Source: an uncultured Pelagibacteraceae bacterium
Lineage (GTDB): Bacteria > Pseudomonadota > Alphaproteobacteria > Pelagibacterales > Pelagibacteraceae
Assembly: GCA_902629285.1 (NCBI GenBank)
Contig: CACOQN010000012.1
Span: 1-46,094, forward strand
Direction: 5' to 3'
DNA length: 46,094 nt
Every line of letters starts with the position of its first letter. Within the stretch, counting starts at the first letter, position 1. Positions 26,634 through 37,963 of this stretch are shown here, in pieces. Position numbers and translations under genes: made by a program. Under the pieces are notes generated by a model. That model saw nothing but the letters and a program-made list of their open reading frames with translations, did no database searches and was not told where the DNA came from.

Positions 26634-28543
26634 TATTTAACTATTAAAAAGGTTAAGAAAGCAGTGAAACCTAACAACATTACAAATGCATATTGATATA
26701 TAAAACCACTTTGAAATTTAGTGGCTTTTATTGAACATTTTTTAATAAAAGAGGAAATTCCATCAGGACCAAAACCATCAATAATAGTTCCATCGCAAAA
26801 TTTCCATAAAAATAAACCAATTTTTTTTGATGATTTAATGAATAATACTTCATACAACTCATCGAAATACCATTTATTCACTAAAAAATTATATAAAGGT
26901 TTATTTATTGAAGCCATGTCATGAGGTAAATCTTTATTTTTTACAAACAAGTAGTAAGCAATTGGAATAGATAATAAAACTAAACTAGGTGTTAAAAGTA
27001 AAAACCACAAAGGAGGATGTTCAGTGCTTAATGGGTTTAAAAACTTAATAGACTCTGCCCAGAAATGATTATCTTCATGACCAATGAAAAGATCTTTGAA
27101 TAAAAAACCGGCAAACACAGCTCCTATTGAAAGAATAAATAAAGGAAGAAGCATTACTAATGGAGACTCGTGTGTTTCGTCTATATTGATGTCTTTATTG
27201 TTATACTCTCCGTGGAAAGTTTTAAATATCAATCTCCAAGAATAAATAGATGTTAAAAATGCTGTAAATATTCCAATTCCAGCAGCGTAATATCCAGTAG
27301 TATTACCTTTTAAATATGCAAATTCTATGATCGCATCTTTAGAATAAAATCCTGATAAAAATGGAAAACCTGTCAAAGCAAGAGTTCCTATAATCATTAA
27401 AGCGTAGGTATATGGTAGCTTTTTCCATACACCACCCATATTATTTATATTTTGTTCATCTTTAAATGCATGGATTACTGAACCAGATCCTAAAAACAAA
27501 AGTGCTTTAAAAAATGCGTGAGTAAATAAGTGAAACATAGCAACATTATATGCACCTACTCCAGCTGCAAAAAACATATAGCCAAGTTGGCTACAAGTAG
27601 AATATGCAATTATTTTTTTTATATCTGTTTGAACTAAGGCTACTGTTGCTGCAAAGAAGGCTGTAGTCATTCCAACTATAGTAATAAAATTTAGTATTAA
27701 TGGTGAATATTCATAAATTGGAGAACATCTTACTACTAAAAAAACTCCTGCCGTAACCATTGTTGCTGCATGAATTAATGCTGAAACTGGAGTTGGACCT
27801 TCCATAGCATCAGGAAGCCATGTATGAAGTAATATTTGTGCAGATTTACCCATTGCTCCAATAAATAAAAGTAAACAAACTAAATCTATTGCTTTAACCT
27901 CAAAACCTAAAAATGATAAATTTTTATCTACAACAGTTGGAATTTGTTGAAAAACTTCTGAGTAATTAACTGTTCCAAATAAATAAAATATTAAGAAGAT
28001 TCCTAAAGCAAAACCAAAGTCGCCTACTCTATTAACAACAAATGCTTTAATAGCTGCAGCATTAGCACTTTCTTTTTTAAACCAAAAACCAATTAAGAAA
28101 TATGAGCAAAGCCCAACACCTTCCCAACCAAAAAAAAGTTGAATAAAATTATCTGAGGTTACAAGCATTAACATTGCAAAAGTGAATAATGACAAATAAG
28201 CCATAAATCTCGGCTTATGAGGATCATGCGACATGTAACCAATTGAATAGATATGCACAAGAGCAGATACAGAAGTTACAACAACTAGCATAACTGCTGA
28301 TAATGGATCAATTAACATCGACCAATTTACATCAAGTGACCCTGAACTTATCCAGGTAGCTATAACAATATTTTCTTCGTATTGATTAATAATTACTTGA
28401 TAAAGAACATATATTGATAAGAGTGCAGAAATTGAAACAAGAACAGTTGTTACTATTTCAGAGTTTCTATCACCGATATATCTTCCAAAAAAACCCGAAA
28501 TGATTGAAGCAATAAGTGGAAGAAATATAATTGAAAGTTCCAT
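26633..28543 (-). CDS. nuoL: NADH-quinone oxidoreductase subunit L
   Basis: NuoL (ND5-like) is the distal proton pump of complex I, with a long C-terminal lateral helix. FGWEGVGLCSYFLIGFW, GKSAQILLHTWLPDAMEGPT, VSALIHAATMVTAGVF and IKKIIAYSTCSQLGYMF identify it. The length of 636 aa is usual. The start is 2 bp after nuoK. Confidence 0.97.
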   Translation of the reverse strand: MELSIIFLPLIASIISGFFGRYIGDRNSEIVTTVLVSISALLSIYVLYQVIINQYEENIVIATWISSGSLDVNWSMLIDPLSAVMLVVVTSVSALVHIYSIGYMSHDPHKPRFMAYLSLFTFAMLMLVTSDNFIQLFFGWEGVGLCSYFLIGFWFKKESANAAAIKAFVVNRVGDFGFALGIFLIFYLFGTVNYSEVFQQIPTVVDKNLSFLGFEVKAIDLVCLLLFIGAMGKSAQILLHTWLPDAMEGPTPVSALIHAATMVTAGVFLVVRCSPIYEYSPLILNFITIVGMTTAFFAATVALVQTDIKKIIAYSTCSQLGYMFFAAGVGAYNVAMFHLFTHAFFKALLFLGSGSVIHAFKDEQNINNMGGVWKKLPYTYALMIIGTLALTGFPFLSGFYSKDAIIEFAYLKGNTTGYYAAGIGIFTAFLTSIYSWRLIFKTFHGEYNNKDINIDETHESPLVMLLPLFILSIGAVFAGFLFKDLFIGHEDNHFWAESIKFLNPLSTEHPPLWFLLLTPSLVLLSIPIAYYLFVKNKDLPHDMASINKPLYNFLVNKWYFDELYEVLFIKSSKKIGLFLWKFCDGTIIDGFGPDGISSFIKKCSIKATKFQSGFIYQYAFVMLLGFTAFLTFLIVK

Positions 28544-28545
28544 AA

Positions 28546-28857
28546 TTAACCTTTCAACTTATCAATTTCTTCAACTCTGATAGTTCCAGAATTTCTAAAA
28601 TATACTACGATAATGGCTAATCCTATTGCTGCTTCTGCAGCAGCAACAGTAAGGATAAATAATGTAAAAACCTGACCAGCTAAATCACCTAGAAATATTG
28701 AAAATGAAACTAAATTAATATTTACCGCAAGTAATATTAGTTCAATACTCATTAGTATTACGATAATATTTTTTCTATTTAGAAAGATACCAATAACACC
28801 AATTGAAAAAATTACAGCACCAAGAGTAAGATAATGTCCTAGACCAACCTCAGTCAT
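28546..28857 (-). CDS. nuoK: NADH-quinone oxidoreductase subunit K
   Basis: NuoK (ND4L-like) is a three-helix membrane subunit of complex I. The 103-aa protein shows [21 protein letters not shown] and [15 protein letters not shown], with the conserved membrane-embedded Glu in the second helix, and [14 protein letters not shown] in the third. It overlaps nuoJ by 8 bp. Confidence 0.97.
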   Translation of the reverse strand: MTEVGLGHYLTLGAVIFSIGVIGIFLNRKNIIVILMSIELILLAVNINLVSFSIFLGDLAGQVFTLFILTVAAAEAAIGLAIIVVYFRNSGTIRVEEIDKLKG

Positions 28858-29482
28858 CTATTCTAACTCCTTTGTTAGTCTCAACTTCTAATACCTCAAC
28901 ACCATCTACTCTTTCACGCGATATTTGCTTGATATAGCTTTGTCTTTTAACACCAGCTCTTTGTCTAAAAGTTAGTACAATTGCCCCTATCATAGCAACT
29001 AATAAAATCATGCCGCTTATTTGAAACACGTGAATATAATCAGTGTACAAAATCTGACCTAAAGAATGAGTATTACTTAAACTAGACTGAGAAAGTGAAT
29101 TGTTTATATCAAAAATTTCTGGTTTGTATTTCCATCCACCAATTACAATTATTATTTCAACAAAAATTAGAGTGCTTATAATTAAACCAACCGGGATATG
29201 TTTAGAGCTATCTTTAGCAGCAAACCATTGATTTTTTTGTTGAGCAACATTTAACATCATCACAACAAATAAAAACAAAACTGCAACAGCTCCAACATAA
29301 ACTATTAACATAATCATTCCTAAAAATTCTGCTCCAATCATGATGAACAAACAAGAAATACTTATGAAATCTAAAATTAAAAAAAATACGGAATGAACTG
29401 TATTTTTAGATGCTGTAACCATTATTGCAGAAACAATTGCGATTAATGAAAATGTATAAAAAAAAATTGAATGTGCAATCAT
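28850..29482 (-). CDS. nuoJ: NADH-quinone oxidoreductase subunit J
   Basis: NuoJ (ND6-like) is a five-helix membrane subunit near the quinone site. Features are [44 protein letters not shown] (read here in two parts) and a C-terminal cytoplasmic extension of about 40 polar residues. The 210-aa length is typical for alphaproteobacteria. It lies 3 bp after nuoI and overlaps nuoK by 8 bp. Confidence 0.96.
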   Translation of the reverse strand: MIAHSIFFYTFSLIAIVSAIMVTASKNTVHSVFFLILDFISISCLFIMIGAEFLGMIMLIVYVGAVAVLFLFVVMMLNVAQQKNQWFAAKDSSKHIPVGLIISTLIFVEIIIVIGGWKYKPEIFDINNSLSQSSLSNTHSLGQILYTDYIHVFQISGMILLVAMIGAIVLTFRQRAGVKRQSYIKQISRERVDGVEVLEVETNKGVRIDD

Positions 29483-29485
29483 TTA

Positions 29486-29971
29486 CTATCTGTGAATGTT
29501 GTCTGCTTTAATATTTGCGTCTAAAATATTCTCCCATCTATCTCCATTATCTAACAACTTATCTTTTGTATAATAGAGTTCTTCTCTCGTCTCTGTCGAA
29601 AACTCAAAATTAGGACCTTGAACTATAGCATCAACTGGACAAGATTCTTCACATAAACCACAATAAATACATTTCATCATGTCTATGTCATAACGAGTTG
29701 TTTTTCTACTACCGTCATCCCTCTGAGCTGACTCAATTGTTATAGCTTGTGCAGGACAAACAGCTTCACATAATTTACATGCTATACATCTTTCTTCACC
29801 ATTAGGATATCTTCTCAAAGCATGTTCTCCTCTAAATCTTGGACTAATTTTACCTTTTTCAAATGGATAATTTATTGTTTTTTTTGGTTTAAAAAATTCT
29901 TTTAAAGCCATATATAGGCCTGTAATAAAATCAATCATTAATATGGTTTTAAAAAATCTTGAAATACTCAT
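29486..29971 (-). CDS. nuoI: NADH-quinone oxidoreductase subunit I
   Basis: NuoI carries iron-sulfur clusters N6a and N6b in the peripheral arm. Two classical 4Fe-4S ferredoxin motifs are complete: Cys62, 65, 68, 72 in [12 protein letters not shown] and Cys101, 104, 107, 111 in [12 protein letters not shown]. The 161-aa length and N-terminal amphipathic helix are typical. Neighbours nuoH and nuoJ lie 2 and 3 bp away. Confidence 0.97.
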   Translation of the reverse strand: MSISRFFKTILMIDFITGLYMALKEFFKPKKTINYPFEKGKISPRFRGEHALRRYPNGEERCIACKLCEAVCPAQAITIESAQRDDGSRKTTRYDIDMMKCIYCGLCEESCPVDAIVQGPNFEFSTETREELYYTKDKLLDNGDRWENILDANIKADNIHR

Positions 29972-29973
29972 AA

Positions 29974-30972
29974 TTAATTCACTGGCAATAGATTAAAATA
30001 AAATAGAAAGCTCGCTGTTAGCACTACCCATATTAAAGAAAAAGGAAGAAATACTTTCCAGCCTAATCTCATAAGTTGGTCATATCTATACCTAGGTACA
30101 ATAGCCTTTACTAAAGCAAATAAGAAAAATAAAAGTAAAATTTTTAAAATTAGCCATAATGCACCAGGTACTAATGTAAATGGATAAATTTCTAAAGGTG
30201 ATAACCATCCTCCTAAAAAAAGAATTGCACCTATTGCACACATTAACAAAATATTTGCATATTCACCTAACCAAAACATTGCATACATCATGCCCGAGTA
30301 TTCAGTTTGATATCCAGCAACTAATTCTGCCTCAGCCTCAGGTAAATCGAAAGGAGGTCGGTTAGTTTCAGCTAAGGCTGAAATAAAAAAAATAACAAAC
30401 ATTGGAAATAACGGAATTACAAACCATAGATTTTGCTGTGCAATAACAATATCATTCAGATTTAATGAGCCTACACATAATAATACATTAATTATTATCA
30501 CTCCTATAGATACCTCATAAGATACCATTTGAGCAGCGGAACGAATTGCCCCTAAAAAAGGATATTTTGAGTTAGATGCCCATCCGCCCATTATTATTCC
30601 ATAAACTCCTAAAGATGAAACTGCAAATAAGTAAAGAATACCAACATTAATGTCAGCTAAAACCTGAGTTGCACTAAAAGGAATAACAGCCCATGCAATT
30701 AATGCTAATGTCATCGTCACTATAGGAGCCAATATAAATATAACTTTATTTGAACTTGATGGAATTATCATTTCTTTAAAAATATATTTCAGAGCATCAG
30801 CCAAAGATTGTAGTAATCCAAAAGGTCCAACAACATTTGGTCCTTGTCGTTTCTGCACAAACGCCCAAACTCTTCTATCAAGCCAAACAATCATCGCTAC
30901 TGATACAAGCACAGGAATAAGTAAAAATAATATTTTATATACTTCTTGAAAAACTACACTCAAGTATTCCAT
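29974..30972 (-). CDS. nuoH: NADH-quinone oxidoreductase subunit H
   Basis: NuoH (ND1-like) is an eight-helix subunit that forms the quinone-binding chamber. [21 protein letters not shown] near the N-terminus, GSLADALK-type [14 protein letters not shown], and [20 protein letters not shown], with its conserved acidic residues, are present. The length of 332 aa is normal. It starts 1 bp after the nuoG stop. Confidence 0.97.
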   Translation of the reverse strand: MEYLSVVFQEVYKILFLLIPVLVSVAMIVWLDRRVWAFVQKRQGPNVVGPFGLLQSLADALKYIFKEMIIPSSSNKVIFILAPIVTMTLALIAWAVIPFSATQVLADINVGILYLFAVSSLGVYGIIMGGWASNSKYPFLGAIRSAAQMVSYEVSIGVIIINVLLCVGSLNLNDIVIAQQNLWFVIPLFPMFVIFFISALAETNRPPFDLPEAEAELVAGYQTEYSGMMYAMFWLGEYANILLMCAIGAILFLGGWLSPLEIYPFTLVPGALWLILKILLLFFLFALVKAIVPRYRYDQLMRLGWKVFLPFSLIWVVLTASFLFYFNLLPVN

Positions 30973-30973
30973 A

Positions 30974-33004
30974 CTAACCTTCCGTACCTGTAGATTTTAA
31001 ATTTATTTTTGAATTATTGCATTCAATCATTGTCTTAGAACATCTTGCTATAATATTTGAAAAATAATATGGTTTGATATCTATTTTTAATTTTTCATTT
31101 TTAAATTCTGCTTTAAATTCATTTTTATAATCTTTATTTTGTTTTTCTTTTTGTAGATTTAAATAATTAAACATACTACTTTCTAATTCTTCCTTATCGT
31201 TGAATAATTTTCTATTATTCATAAATTCAGCTATCTCGTTTATTATTTTCCAATCCTCTTTAGCTTCACCTGGGGGATAAGAGGCTTTGTAAGCTTTTTG
31301 AACTTTACCCTCTAAATTAGTATAGTGACCGTCTTGTTCTGTATAAGCTGCTCCAGGTAATATAATATCAGCAATTTCTGCTCCCTTATCACCATGACTA
31401 CCTTGATAAATTACAAACTCATCTTTTTTTTCAAAATTAATGTTGTCTTGACCTAATAGGTAAACAATTTCAAATTTATTTGATTTTAAATCATTTAATA
31501 AATTGTTTTCTTTATTTATCAAACCAAGATCAAAATTTCCTACCGATGATGCATCACAAGATAAAATATTTAAAGGGTTCCAATCATCTGAAAATTGATT
31601 ATTTAGTTTCAAGAAATTTAATATTTTATTGAAAAGAAACTCTGCTGAATTTAATCTTAAAAAAGACTCTCCAATTATAATCATTGGTTTTTTTGAATTT
31701 AAAATTTTTTTTGATAAATCATGATCTCCATCAAAAATATTTTTTAATATCTGAGTTTGACCATCAAAACTTTCATAAGGATAAGTTAAATCCCCATTTT
31801 CATTTGAAGAATAAATTTGTACATTATTGTTTAAAAAGGATTTTCTAATTCTTGCATTTAATATAGTTGCTTCATACCTTGGATTTGTACCTATTAAAAA
31901 AATAAAATCCGACTCCTCAATTCCACTTATTGATGAATTAAATAAATAATTTTCTCTTTTTTGTATATTTACAAATCTATTATCAGATCTTGACTCATAA
32001 GAATTTATATTAAGTGTTCTATCAAAAAATTCTTTGAATATATAACTTGTTTCCATATTTGTTAAATCACCTACAAAACCACAAATTTTTCCTTTTGTAG
32101 CATTTTCAAATTTCGATTTGATAATTTTGTAAACTTCGGACCAAGATGCCTTCTCAAATTTTTTGTTATATTTAATAAAAGGAGTATCTAGTCTTTGATG
32201 GAGTAATCCATCACAAGCATATCTTGTTTTGTCTGAAATCCACTCCTCGTTAATTTCCTCATTTATAATTGGTAAAATTCTTTTTACTTCCCAATCATAA
32301 GTGTCTACTCTTATATTTGAGCCAATTGCATCCATTACATCAATTGTCTCTGTTTTTTTTAGTTCCCAAGGTCTTGCTTCAAATACGTAAGGTTTAGAAG
32401 TTAAGGCTCCTACAGGACAAAGATCTACTACGTTTGCAGATAGTTCTGATTGCATAGATTGTTCGAGATAAGTTGTAATTTGCATATCTTCACCTCTACC
32501 TATGGCTCCTAGTTCTGGCACACCTGCTACTTCTGTAGCAAATCTTACACATCTTGTGCAATGAATACATCTGGTCATCTGCGTTTTTATTAATGGTCCC
32601 ATATTTTTTTCAGGAACTAATCTTTTGTTCTCTTTAAATCTGGATTTATCTACGCCGTAATACATAGATTGGTCTTGCAAATCACACTCACCCCCTTGAT
32701 CACATACTGGACAGTCTAAGGGATGGTTGGCTAACAAAAATTCCATTACACCTTTTCGCGCCTTTTCAACAAATTCTGTATTTGTTTTTATTTTCATTCC
32801 TTCAGCAGCTGGCATTGCGCATGAAGCAATAGGTTTTGGGGACTTTTCCATTTCAACTAAACACATTCTGCAATTACCAGCTATAGATAATTTTTCATGA
32901 TAACAAAATCTTGGAATTTCTACTCCAGCTTTTTCACATGCTTGAAGTACTGTTAAACCCTCTTCAACTTCGACATCTATATCATTTACTTTTAGTTTAG
33001 GCAT
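30974..33004 (-). CDS. nuoG: NADH-quinone oxidoreductase subunit G
   Basis: NuoG is the large iron-sulfur subunit of the peripheral arm. From the ATG at 33004 (676 aa), the N1b cluster ligands are Cys34, 45, 48, 62, N5 ligands are His94, Cys98, 101, 107, and N4 ligands are Cys146, 149, 152, 196. A molybdopterin-oxidoreductase-like domain without cofactor function follows. A TTG at 33031 would add nine residues, but the ATG start gives the normal MPKLKVND beginning and an 8 bp overlap with nuoF, consistent with other overlaps here. The extra N7 cluster motif is not seen. Confidence 0.95.
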   Translation of the reverse strand: MPKLKVNDIDVEVEEGLTVLQACEKAGVEIPRFCYHEKLSIAGNCRMCLVEMEKSPKPIASCAMPAAEGMKIKTNTEFVEKARKGVMEFLLANHPLDCPVCDQGGECDLQDQSMYYGVDKSRFKENKRLVPEKNMGPLIKTQMTRCIHCTRCVRFATEVAGVPELGAIGRGEDMQITTYLEQSMQSELSANVVDLCPVGALTSKPYVFEARPWELKKTETIDVMDAIGSNIRVDTYDWEVKRILPIINEEINEEWISDKTRYACDGLLHQRLDTPFIKYNKKFEKASWSEVYKIIKSKFENATKGKICGFVGDLTNMETSYIFKEFFDRTLNINSYESRSDNRFVNIQKRENYLFNSSISGIEESDFIFLIGTNPRYEATILNARIRKSFLNNNVQIYSSNENGDLTYPYESFDGQTQILKNIFDGDHDLSKKILNSKKPMIIIGESFLRLNSAEFLFNKILNFLKLNNQFSDDWNPLNILSCDASSVGNFDLGLINKENNLLNDLKSNKFEIVYLLGQDNINFEKKDEFVIYQGSHGDKGAEIADIILPGAAYTEQDGHYTNLEGKVQKAYKASYPPGEAKEDWKIINEIAEFMNNRKLFNDKEELESSMFNYLNLQKEKQNKDYKNEFKAEFKNEKLKIDIKPYYFSNIIARCSKTMIECNNSKINLKSTGTEG

Positions 33005-34328
33005 TTTTTTTATCCAATAAGTGTTGATCAACTAAGTAAGGAATATTATTTTTTTTCTGAACAATAGGATCTAAATTATTTCTCTTTATTATTTCTTTTT
33101 TAAAGTGTCTTAGAAGACCCTGAACTGGCCAAGAAGAACCTTCTCCAAATGCACAAATTGTATGACCTGCTATTTGATTGGTTACATCACCTAACATATC
33201 TACTTCATCTTTTGTTGCATCCCCTTTTGCCATTCTTTCAAGCATTCTCCACATCCAACCAGATCCTTCTCTACAAGGCGTACATTGACCACAACTTTCA
33301 TGTTTATAAAATCTAGCAATTCTTGCCATACATTTGATAATGTCTTGATCTTTATTAATCACGACGATACCAGCAGTACCTAACCCGCTTTTTTCTGCCA
33401 TTAGTGAGTCAAAATCCATAGTTAGCGTCTCACATTTTTCTTTTGGAATTAGTGGCATTGAGGATCCACCCGGTATAACTGCTTGTAGATTATCCCAACC
33501 TCCAGTAACACCTCCTGCATGAACTTCAATTAATTCTTTTAAAGGTATGCTCATTTCTTCTTCAACATTACATGGAGTATTTACATTTCCAGATATACAA
33601 AATATTTTTGTACCGGTATTTTTTTCTCTTCCAAGGGAAGCAAACCATTTTCCTCCTCTTCTAAGGATTGTTGGCACAACTGCTATAGTCTCAACGTTAT
33701 TTAATATAGTTGGGCATCCATATAGACCTATTAATGCAGGAAAAGGAGGTTTTAATCTTGGTTGTCCTTTTTTACCCTCTAAACTCTCTAATAATGCTGT
33801 TTCTTCACCACAGATATAGGCTCCAGCTCCATAATGTATATAAATATCTAAATCCCACCCAGTTCCTGAAGCATTTTTTCCGATTAAATTTTTTTCATAT
33901 GCCTCATTTATAGCAGTCTGAAGTTTTTCACCGTCAATAAAATACTCTCCTCTAATATAAATATAACAAACATGTGCTTGAACCGCATAAGCTGCTATTA
34001 AACAACCTTCTATCAATTTATGAGGCTCAAATCTTAAGATATCTCTATCTTTACATGTTCCTGGTTCTGACTCATCACCATTTATCACTAAATAATGAGG
34101 TCTTGAGCCAACTTCTTTAGGTGCGAAAGACCATTTTAAACCTGTTGGAAATCCTGCTCCACCTCTTCCTCTTAATTGCGATGTTTTTATTTCTTCAATT
34201 ATCCACTCACGACCCTTATCTATTAAATCTTTAGTTTTTACCCAATCCCCTCTTTTTTGAGAAGAGGCGACATCAGATCCTAAATCGTTGTATAAATTTT
34301 GAAAAATTCTATCTTTATCTTTAAGCAT
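32997..34328 (-). CDS. nuoF: NADH-quinone oxidoreductase subunit F
   Basis: NuoF binds NADH, FMN and cluster N3 and is the electron entry point of complex I. The FMN/NADH loops are [13 protein letters not shown] (54-66) and [20 protein letters not shown] (166-185). The N3 ligands are Cys346, 349, 352 ([12 protein letters not shown]) and Cys392 (HTICAFGEG). The length of 443 aa is typical. It overlaps nuoE by 8 bp. Confidence 0.97.
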   Translation of the reverse strand: MLKDKDRIFQNLYNDLGSDVASSQKRGDWVKTKDLIDKGREWIIEEIKTSQLRGRGGAGFPTGLKWSFAPKEVGSRPHYLVINGDESEPGTCKDRDILRFEPHKLIEGCLIAAYAVQAHVCYIYIRGEYFIDGEKLQTAINEAYEKNLIGKNASGTGWDLDIYIHYGAGAYICGEETALLESLEGKKGQPRLKPPFPALIGLYGCPTILNNVETIAVVPTILRRGGKWFASLGREKNTGTKIFCISGNVNTPCNVEEEMSIPLKELIEVHAGGVTGGWDNLQAVIPGGSSMPLIPKEKCETLTMDFDSLMAEKSGLGTAGIVVINKDQDIIKCMARIARFYKHESCGQCTPCREGSGWMWRMLERMAKGDATKDEVDMLGDVTNQIAGHTICAFGEGSSWPVQGLLRHFKKEIIKRNNLDPIVQKKNNIPYLVDQHLLDKKNA

Positions 34329-34929
34329 TTTTTAAATCTATTAGTGTTTTTCTATTATTTTCTGGTTCATTATTTATTCTACCTCTATAAGAGCCTGGTT
34401 TTGGTGTTTCTCCCTTTAGAATTTTATCTAAAATTTTTAAAGTTTTTTCTCTATCCAAATCTTCATAATAATCATCATTAATTTGCATCATAGGTGCATT
34501 AACGCAAGCACCTAAACATTCAACTTCCATCCATGAACAATTTTTATCAATTGATAGCTCGCATTCATTTTCAGATATTTTTTCTTTACATACTTCAACT
34601 AGTTTACTAGCTCCCCTTATCATGCAAGGAGTTGTTGTGCATACTTGTATAAAATGTTTTCCAACTGGTGATAAATTATACATAGTATAAAAAGTTGCTA
34701 CTTCGTAAACTTTTATGTAAGGCATCTTAAGAAATTTTGCGATATATTTCATAGCTTCCAATGGTATCCAGTTATCATTTTGTCTCTGAGCAATATAAAG
34801 TAATGCCATAACAGCACTTTGTTGTTTCCCCTCAGGATAATTTGATACAATTTTATTTGCAGCTTCTAAAGATGAACTATTAAATTCAAAAGATTCTGGT
34901 TGAATTTTTGCTGGTCTTCTCAAACTCAT
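34321..34929 (-). CDS. nuoE: NADH-quinone oxidoreductase subunit E
   Basis: NuoE is the thioredoxin-like 24-kDa subunit that holds the 2Fe-2S cluster N1a. Ligands Cys97 and Cys102 ([11 protein letters not shown]) and Cys138 and Cys142 ([11 protein letters not shown]) are all present. At 202 aa it lacks the long alanine/proline-rich C-terminal extension of many alphaproteobacterial NuoE proteins, ending in a short basic tail. It overlaps nuoD by 4 bp. Confidence 0.96.
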   Translation of the reverse strand: MSLRRPAKIQPESFEFNSSSLEAANKIVSNYPEGKQQSAVMALLYIAQRQNDNWIPLEAMKYIAKFLKMPYIKVYEVATFYTMYNLSPVGKHFIQVCTTTPCMIRGASKLVEVCKEKISENECELSIDKNCSWMEVECLGACVNAPMMQINDDYYEDLDREKTLKILDKILKGETPKPGSYRGRINNEPENNRKTLIDLKNA

Positions 34930-36101
34930 CTATCAACCTCCCCAAATACTATATCTAATGAGCCAAGGACAGCAGGAACATCAGCTAACATATGGCCTTT
35001 AATTAAATAATCCATTGATTGTAAGTGTGAAAAACCTGGTGCCCTTATTTTGCATTTATAAGGTTTACTAGATCCATCAGAAATCAGGTAGACACCAAAC
35101 TCTCCTTTTGGCGCTTCTACAGCGGTATATATTTCGTCTTTTGTAACTCTGAAACCTTCTGTAAAAAGTTTAAAATGATGAATAAGTGCTTCCATCGATT
35201 GTTTTATCTCTTTTTTAGGTGGTGGACTAATTTTTCCATCTAAAGATTTTATCGGTCCTTTCTCCATTTTAGACAAACACTGTTTAATTATAAAAACACT
35301 CTCTTTCATTTCTTCAATTCGACACAAATATCTATCATAGCAATCTCCATTTTTTCCAACTGGTACTTTAAATTCTAAATTCTCATAACAATCATATGGT
35401 TGAGATTTTCTTAAATCCCAAGGAACTCCTGATCCTCTTATCATCACTCCTGAAAAAGAATAATCTAAAGCGTCCTGTTTGGTAACTACTCCTATATCGA
35501 CATTACGTTGCTTAAATATTCTATTATCTGTAAGCAAACTTTCTAAGTCATTTATTATTTTCGGAAAACTTTCGCAGAATTCACTAATATCTTCCCCAAG
35601 TCCTTGAGGTAGATCTTGATGCACACCGCCAGCTCTAAAATAATTTGCATGAAGTCTTGAACCTGAAACTCGTTCATAAAAACCCATTAATTTCTCTCTC
35701 TCCTCAAATCCCCACAAAGTAGGAGTTAAAGCTCCAACATCCATTGCCTGAGTAGTAACATTTAAAATGTGGCTTAAAATTCTTCCAATTTCACAAAATA
35801 TAACTCTTATATATTGGGCTCTGATTGGAACTTCAATTTTAAGAATTTTTTCTACTGCTAAAGCAAATGCATGCTCCTGATTCATAGGAGCTACGTAATC
35901 TAATCGATCAAAATAAGGCACAGCTTGCATATAAGTTTTATTTTCAATTAATTTTTCTGTACCTCTATGTAATAAACCAATATGCGGGTCAGCTTTTTCA
36001 ACAATTTCGCCATCTAGTTCTAAAATTAATCTTAAAACTCCATGGGCAGCTGGATGCTGAGGGCCAAAGTTTAAATTTAAATTTTTAATTTTTTTTGTCA
36101 T
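34926..36101 (-). CDS. nuoD: NADH-quinone oxidoreductase subunit D
   Basis: NuoD (49-kDa-type) forms the quinone pocket together with NuoB and NuoH. The signature [13 protein letters not shown] is at residues 12-24, with [12 protein letters not shown] and [16 protein letters not shown] following. The length of 391 aa is that of a separate NuoD, not an NuoCD fusion. Its start overlaps nuoC by 17 bp. Confidence 0.97.
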   Translation of the reverse strand: MTKKIKNLNLNFGPQHPAAHGVLRLILELDGEIVEKADPHIGLLHRGTEKLIENKTYMQAVPYFDRLDYVAPMNQEHAFALAVEKILKIEVPIRAQYIRVIFCEIGRILSHILNVTTQAMDVGALTPTLWGFEEREKLMGFYERVSGSRLHANYFRAGGVHQDLPQGLGEDISEFCESFPKIINDLESLLTDNRIFKQRNVDIGVVTKQDALDYSFSGVMIRGSGVPWDLRKSQPYDCYENLEFKVPVGKNGDCYDRYLCRIEEMKESVFIIKQCLSKMEKGPIKSLDGKISPPPKKEIKQSMEALIHHFKLFTEGFRVTKDEIYTAVEAPKGEFGVYLISDGSSKPYKCKIRAPGFSHLQSMDYLIKGHMLADVPAVLGSLDIVFGEVDR

Positions 36102-36690
36102 TGTTATCTATCTCTTCTTTTATGTATTCAGTTCCTTCCCAAGGACTTTCATAATCAAAGTTTCTAAAATTTTGTTCTAATTTTACTGGTTCATTAATAA
36201 CCTTTTTTTTATCTTCGCTATATCTAACCTCAGAATGACCTGTAAGAGGAAAATCTTTTCTAAGTGGATGACCTTCAAATCCGTAATCAGTTAATATTCT
36301 TCTTAGATCAGGATGATCTTTAAATGAAACACCATACATGTCAAACACCTCTCTTTCCATCCAATTAGACGACGGAAAAATATTTGTTAAAGTTGGAATT
36401 ACTTCATTTTCTGAAATAGAATATTTTAAAATTAATCTTTGATTAAATTCATGACTTAAAAACAAGTAAACTACTTCAAATCTTTGATTTCTCTCAGGAT
36501 AATCAACAACTGTTATATCTATTAATTGTCTAAATTTAGTATCATTATTAGTTTTGAGAAATAAACATATGTCTATTAAATGATCTTTATGAGTATCAAT
36601 ATAAATTTGATTATGTTTTATTTGAGTTTTATTAATTTTGGTAGTTAACTCAGAATTAATTTTTTTTTCTAAATCTTCTAAATTTTTCAT
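36085..36690 (-). CDS. nuoC: NADH-quinone oxidoreductase subunit C
   Basis: NuoC (30-kDa-type) is a structural subunit of the peripheral arm, without cofactors. The diagnostic stretch [20 protein letters not shown] is followed by [20 protein letters not shown]. The length of 201 aa is typical. It lies 2 bp after nuoB and overlaps nuoD by 17 bp. Confidence 0.97.
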   Translation of the reverse strand: MKNLEDLEKKINSELTTKINKTQIKHNQIYIDTHKDHLIDICLFLKTNNDTKFRQLIDITVVDYPERNQRFEVVYLFLSHEFNQRLILKYSISENEVIPTLTNIFPSSNWMEREVFDMYGVSFKDHPDLRRILTDYGFEGHPLRKDFPLTGHSEVRYSEDKKKVINEPVKLEQNFRNFDYESPWEGTEYIKEEIDNNDKKN

Positions 36691-36692
36691 AT

Positions 36693-37208
36693 TTACCTTA
36701 CAAAAGAACCTTTATCTCTAATTTTTTTTTGCAATTGCAATATTCCATATAATAATGCTTCTGCTGACGGAGGACATCCTGGTACATAGACATCGACTGG
36801 CACAATTCGATCACACCCTCTGACAACTGAATAAGAATAATGATAATAACCACCACCATTCGCACAACTTCCCATCGAAATTACATACCTAGGTTCTGGC
36901 ATTTGGTCATATACTTTTCGGAGAGCTGGTGCCATTTTATTAGTCAGAGTTCCAGCTACAATCATTACGTCTGATTGTCTTGGCGAGGCTCTGGGTGCTG
37001 CACCAAATCTTTCAAGATCATATCTTGGCATAGATGTTTGCATCATTTCAACTGCACAACAAGCCAGACCAAATGTCATCCAATGGAGAGATCCAGATCT
37101 TGACCAATTGATTAGATTATCAAGTGATGTTGTAATAAATCCATTCTTGCTAAAATCGTCAGCAAGTTGTTTAAACTCCTCTGGAACTTTATCTATTTTA
37201 TTACTCAT
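36693..37208 (-). CDS. nuoB: NADH-quinone oxidoreductase subunit B
   Basis: NuoB (PSST-type) binds N2, the last 4Fe-4S cluster before quinone. The unusual tandem cysteines Cys50-Cys51 in [10 protein letters not shown] and Cys115 and Cys145 in GSCANGGG and VPGCPPSAE are all present. The length of 171 aa is typical. A 13 bp gap separates it from nuoA. Confidence 0.97.
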   Translation of the reverse strand: MSNKIDKVPEEFKQLADDFSKNGFITTSLDNLINWSRSGSLHWMTFGLACCAVEMMQTSMPRYDLERFGAAPRASPRQSDVMIVAGTLTNKMAPALRKVYDQMPEPRYVISMGSCANGGGYYHYSYSVVRGCDRIVPVDVYVPGCPPSAEALLYGILQLQKKIRDKGSFVR

Positions 37209-37221
37209 TAAATTTTTAATT

Positions 37222-37590
37222 TTATTCCCAGTCTAAAGCGCCTTTTTTCCATTCATATATAAAACCAACAGTAAGAATGAATAGAAAAATCATCATTGAT
37301 GAAAAACCAAGTAATCCGATATTGCCTAGAGAAATTGCCCAAGGAAATAGAAAAGCTATCTCCAAATCAAATATTATAAATAAAATGGCAACTAAATAAA
37401 ATCTAACATCAAACTCAAGTCTAGAATCTTCGAAAGGCTCAAATCCACATTCGTAAGCAGATAGCTTTTCTGGATCAGGTTTTTTTGGCGATAGAATAAA
37501 ATTAATTACCACAAATGCACAGCTGAGACCCAAAGCTATGATCAAAAAAATTATTATTGGTAAGTAATCTTTAAGAAAATCAGATAACAT
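37222..37590 (-). CDS. nuoA: NADH-quinone oxidoreductase subunit A
   Basis: NuoA (ND3-like) is a three-helix membrane subunit. It has [20 protein letters not shown], with the conserved Cys of the loop near the quinone site, followed by [23 protein letters not shown]. The 122-aa length is normal. It is the first of 14 nuo genes. The region 37591-37648 upstream is AT-rich with a weak TATATA (-10-like) shortly before the ATG, but I cannot fix a promoter. Confidence 0.97.
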   Translation of the reverse strand: MLSDFLKDYLPIIIFLIIALGLSCAFVVINFILSPKKPDPEKLSAYECGFEPFEDSRLEFDVRFYLVAILFIIFDLEIAFLFPWAISLGNIGLLGFSSMMIFLFILTVGFIYEWKKGALDWE

Positions 37591-37648
37591 GGAAGTCTAT
37601 ATATCAGTTTTTATTTGTTGTTGAAGAGCAGATACGTCACATTTAAAT

Positions 37649-37733
37649 AAAAAAAAAAGATAACAATTTCAGTTACTTGCAGTTAATAAGCTGAAAAACC
37701 TAACAATATCAGTATTTTACAGATTTTGTTATC
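37649..37733 (-). terminator. Possible terminator after the tRNA-Val/tRNA-Asp transcript
   Basis: In minus-strand sense GATAACA (37733-37727) can pair perfectly with TGTTATC (37665-37659), which is followed directly by ten T residues (37658-37649). The 61-nt loop can form an inner TTTCAG/CTGAAA hairpin (37696-37691 with 37672-37667). The 7-bp AT-rich stem and large loop make this weaker than a classical intrinsic terminator, but it lies where the tRNA transcript should end before nuoA. Confidence 0.4.
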
Positions 37734-37746
37734 ATATTGGCTTAAG

Positions 37747-37823
37747 TGGCGGGAGTGAAGGGACTCGAACCCTCGACCTATCGCGTGACAGGCGATCGCT
37801 CTAACCAACTGAGCTACACCCCC
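37747..37823 (-). tRNA. tRNA-Asp (anticodon GUC)
   Basis: A complete cloverleaf of 77 nt is present, including an encoded 3' CCA (37749-37747). The acceptor arm pairs GGGGGUG with CACUCCC, with one G-U pair. The D arm has AGCUCAGUUGGUUAGAGC, the T arm GAGGGUUCGAGUCCCUU, and the anticodon GUC is at 37789-37787. It lies 17 bp downstream of tRNA-Val in the same direction and is probably cotranscribed with it. The lon side / tRNA-Val / tRNA-Asp / nuoA order is typical of alphaproteobacteria. Confidence 0.97.
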
Positions 37824-37840
37824 ACTTATTGCGGTTTTTT

Positions 37841-37916
37841 TGGTGGGCAGTAAAGGACTCGAACCTTTGACCCCCTCGGTGTAAACGAGATGCTCTACCA
37901 ACTGAGCTAACCGCCC
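37841..37916 (-). tRNA. tRNA-Val (anticodon UAC)
   Basis: A complete 76-nt cloverleaf is present with encoded CCA (37843-37841). The acceptor pairs GGGCGGU with ACUGCCC, with one G-U pair. The anticodon loop UUUACAC gives UAC, within stem UCUCG/CGAGG. The D loop has AGCUCAGUUGGUAGAGC and the T loop GGUUCGAGUCC. It is first in the tRNA pair and is preceded by a good sigma-70 promoter. Confidence 0.97.
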
Positions 37917-37935
37917 ATAACCAATTTTACAATGT

Positions 37936-37963
37936 TTTATATCGTTTAGTTTACTGACGTCAA
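37936..37963 (-). promoter_or_regulatory. Sigma-70 promoter for the tRNA-Val/tRNA-Asp unit
   Basis: On the minus strand TTGACG (37963-37958, five of six consensus bases) and TATAAA (37941-37936, five of six) are separated by 16 bp. Predicted transcription would begin near 37929, about 13 nt before the mature 5' end of tRNA-Val. It is the clearest promoter in the window. Confidence 0.65.

Noticed and set aside
33005..33031. TTG start adding nine residues to NuoG
   Set aside because: The ATG at 33004 matches the family start and gives an 8 bp overlap with nuoF like other overlaps in the operon.
33547..33913. Plus-strand frames inside nuoF and other nuo genes
   Set aside because: They are shadows of conserved minus-strand genes with complete cofactor motifs.
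37683..37901. 72-codon open frame on the minus strand
   Set aside because: It runs through tRNA-Val and tRNA-Asp; its GGVAQLVRA and GFESLHSRH segments are the well-known false translation of tRNA genes.
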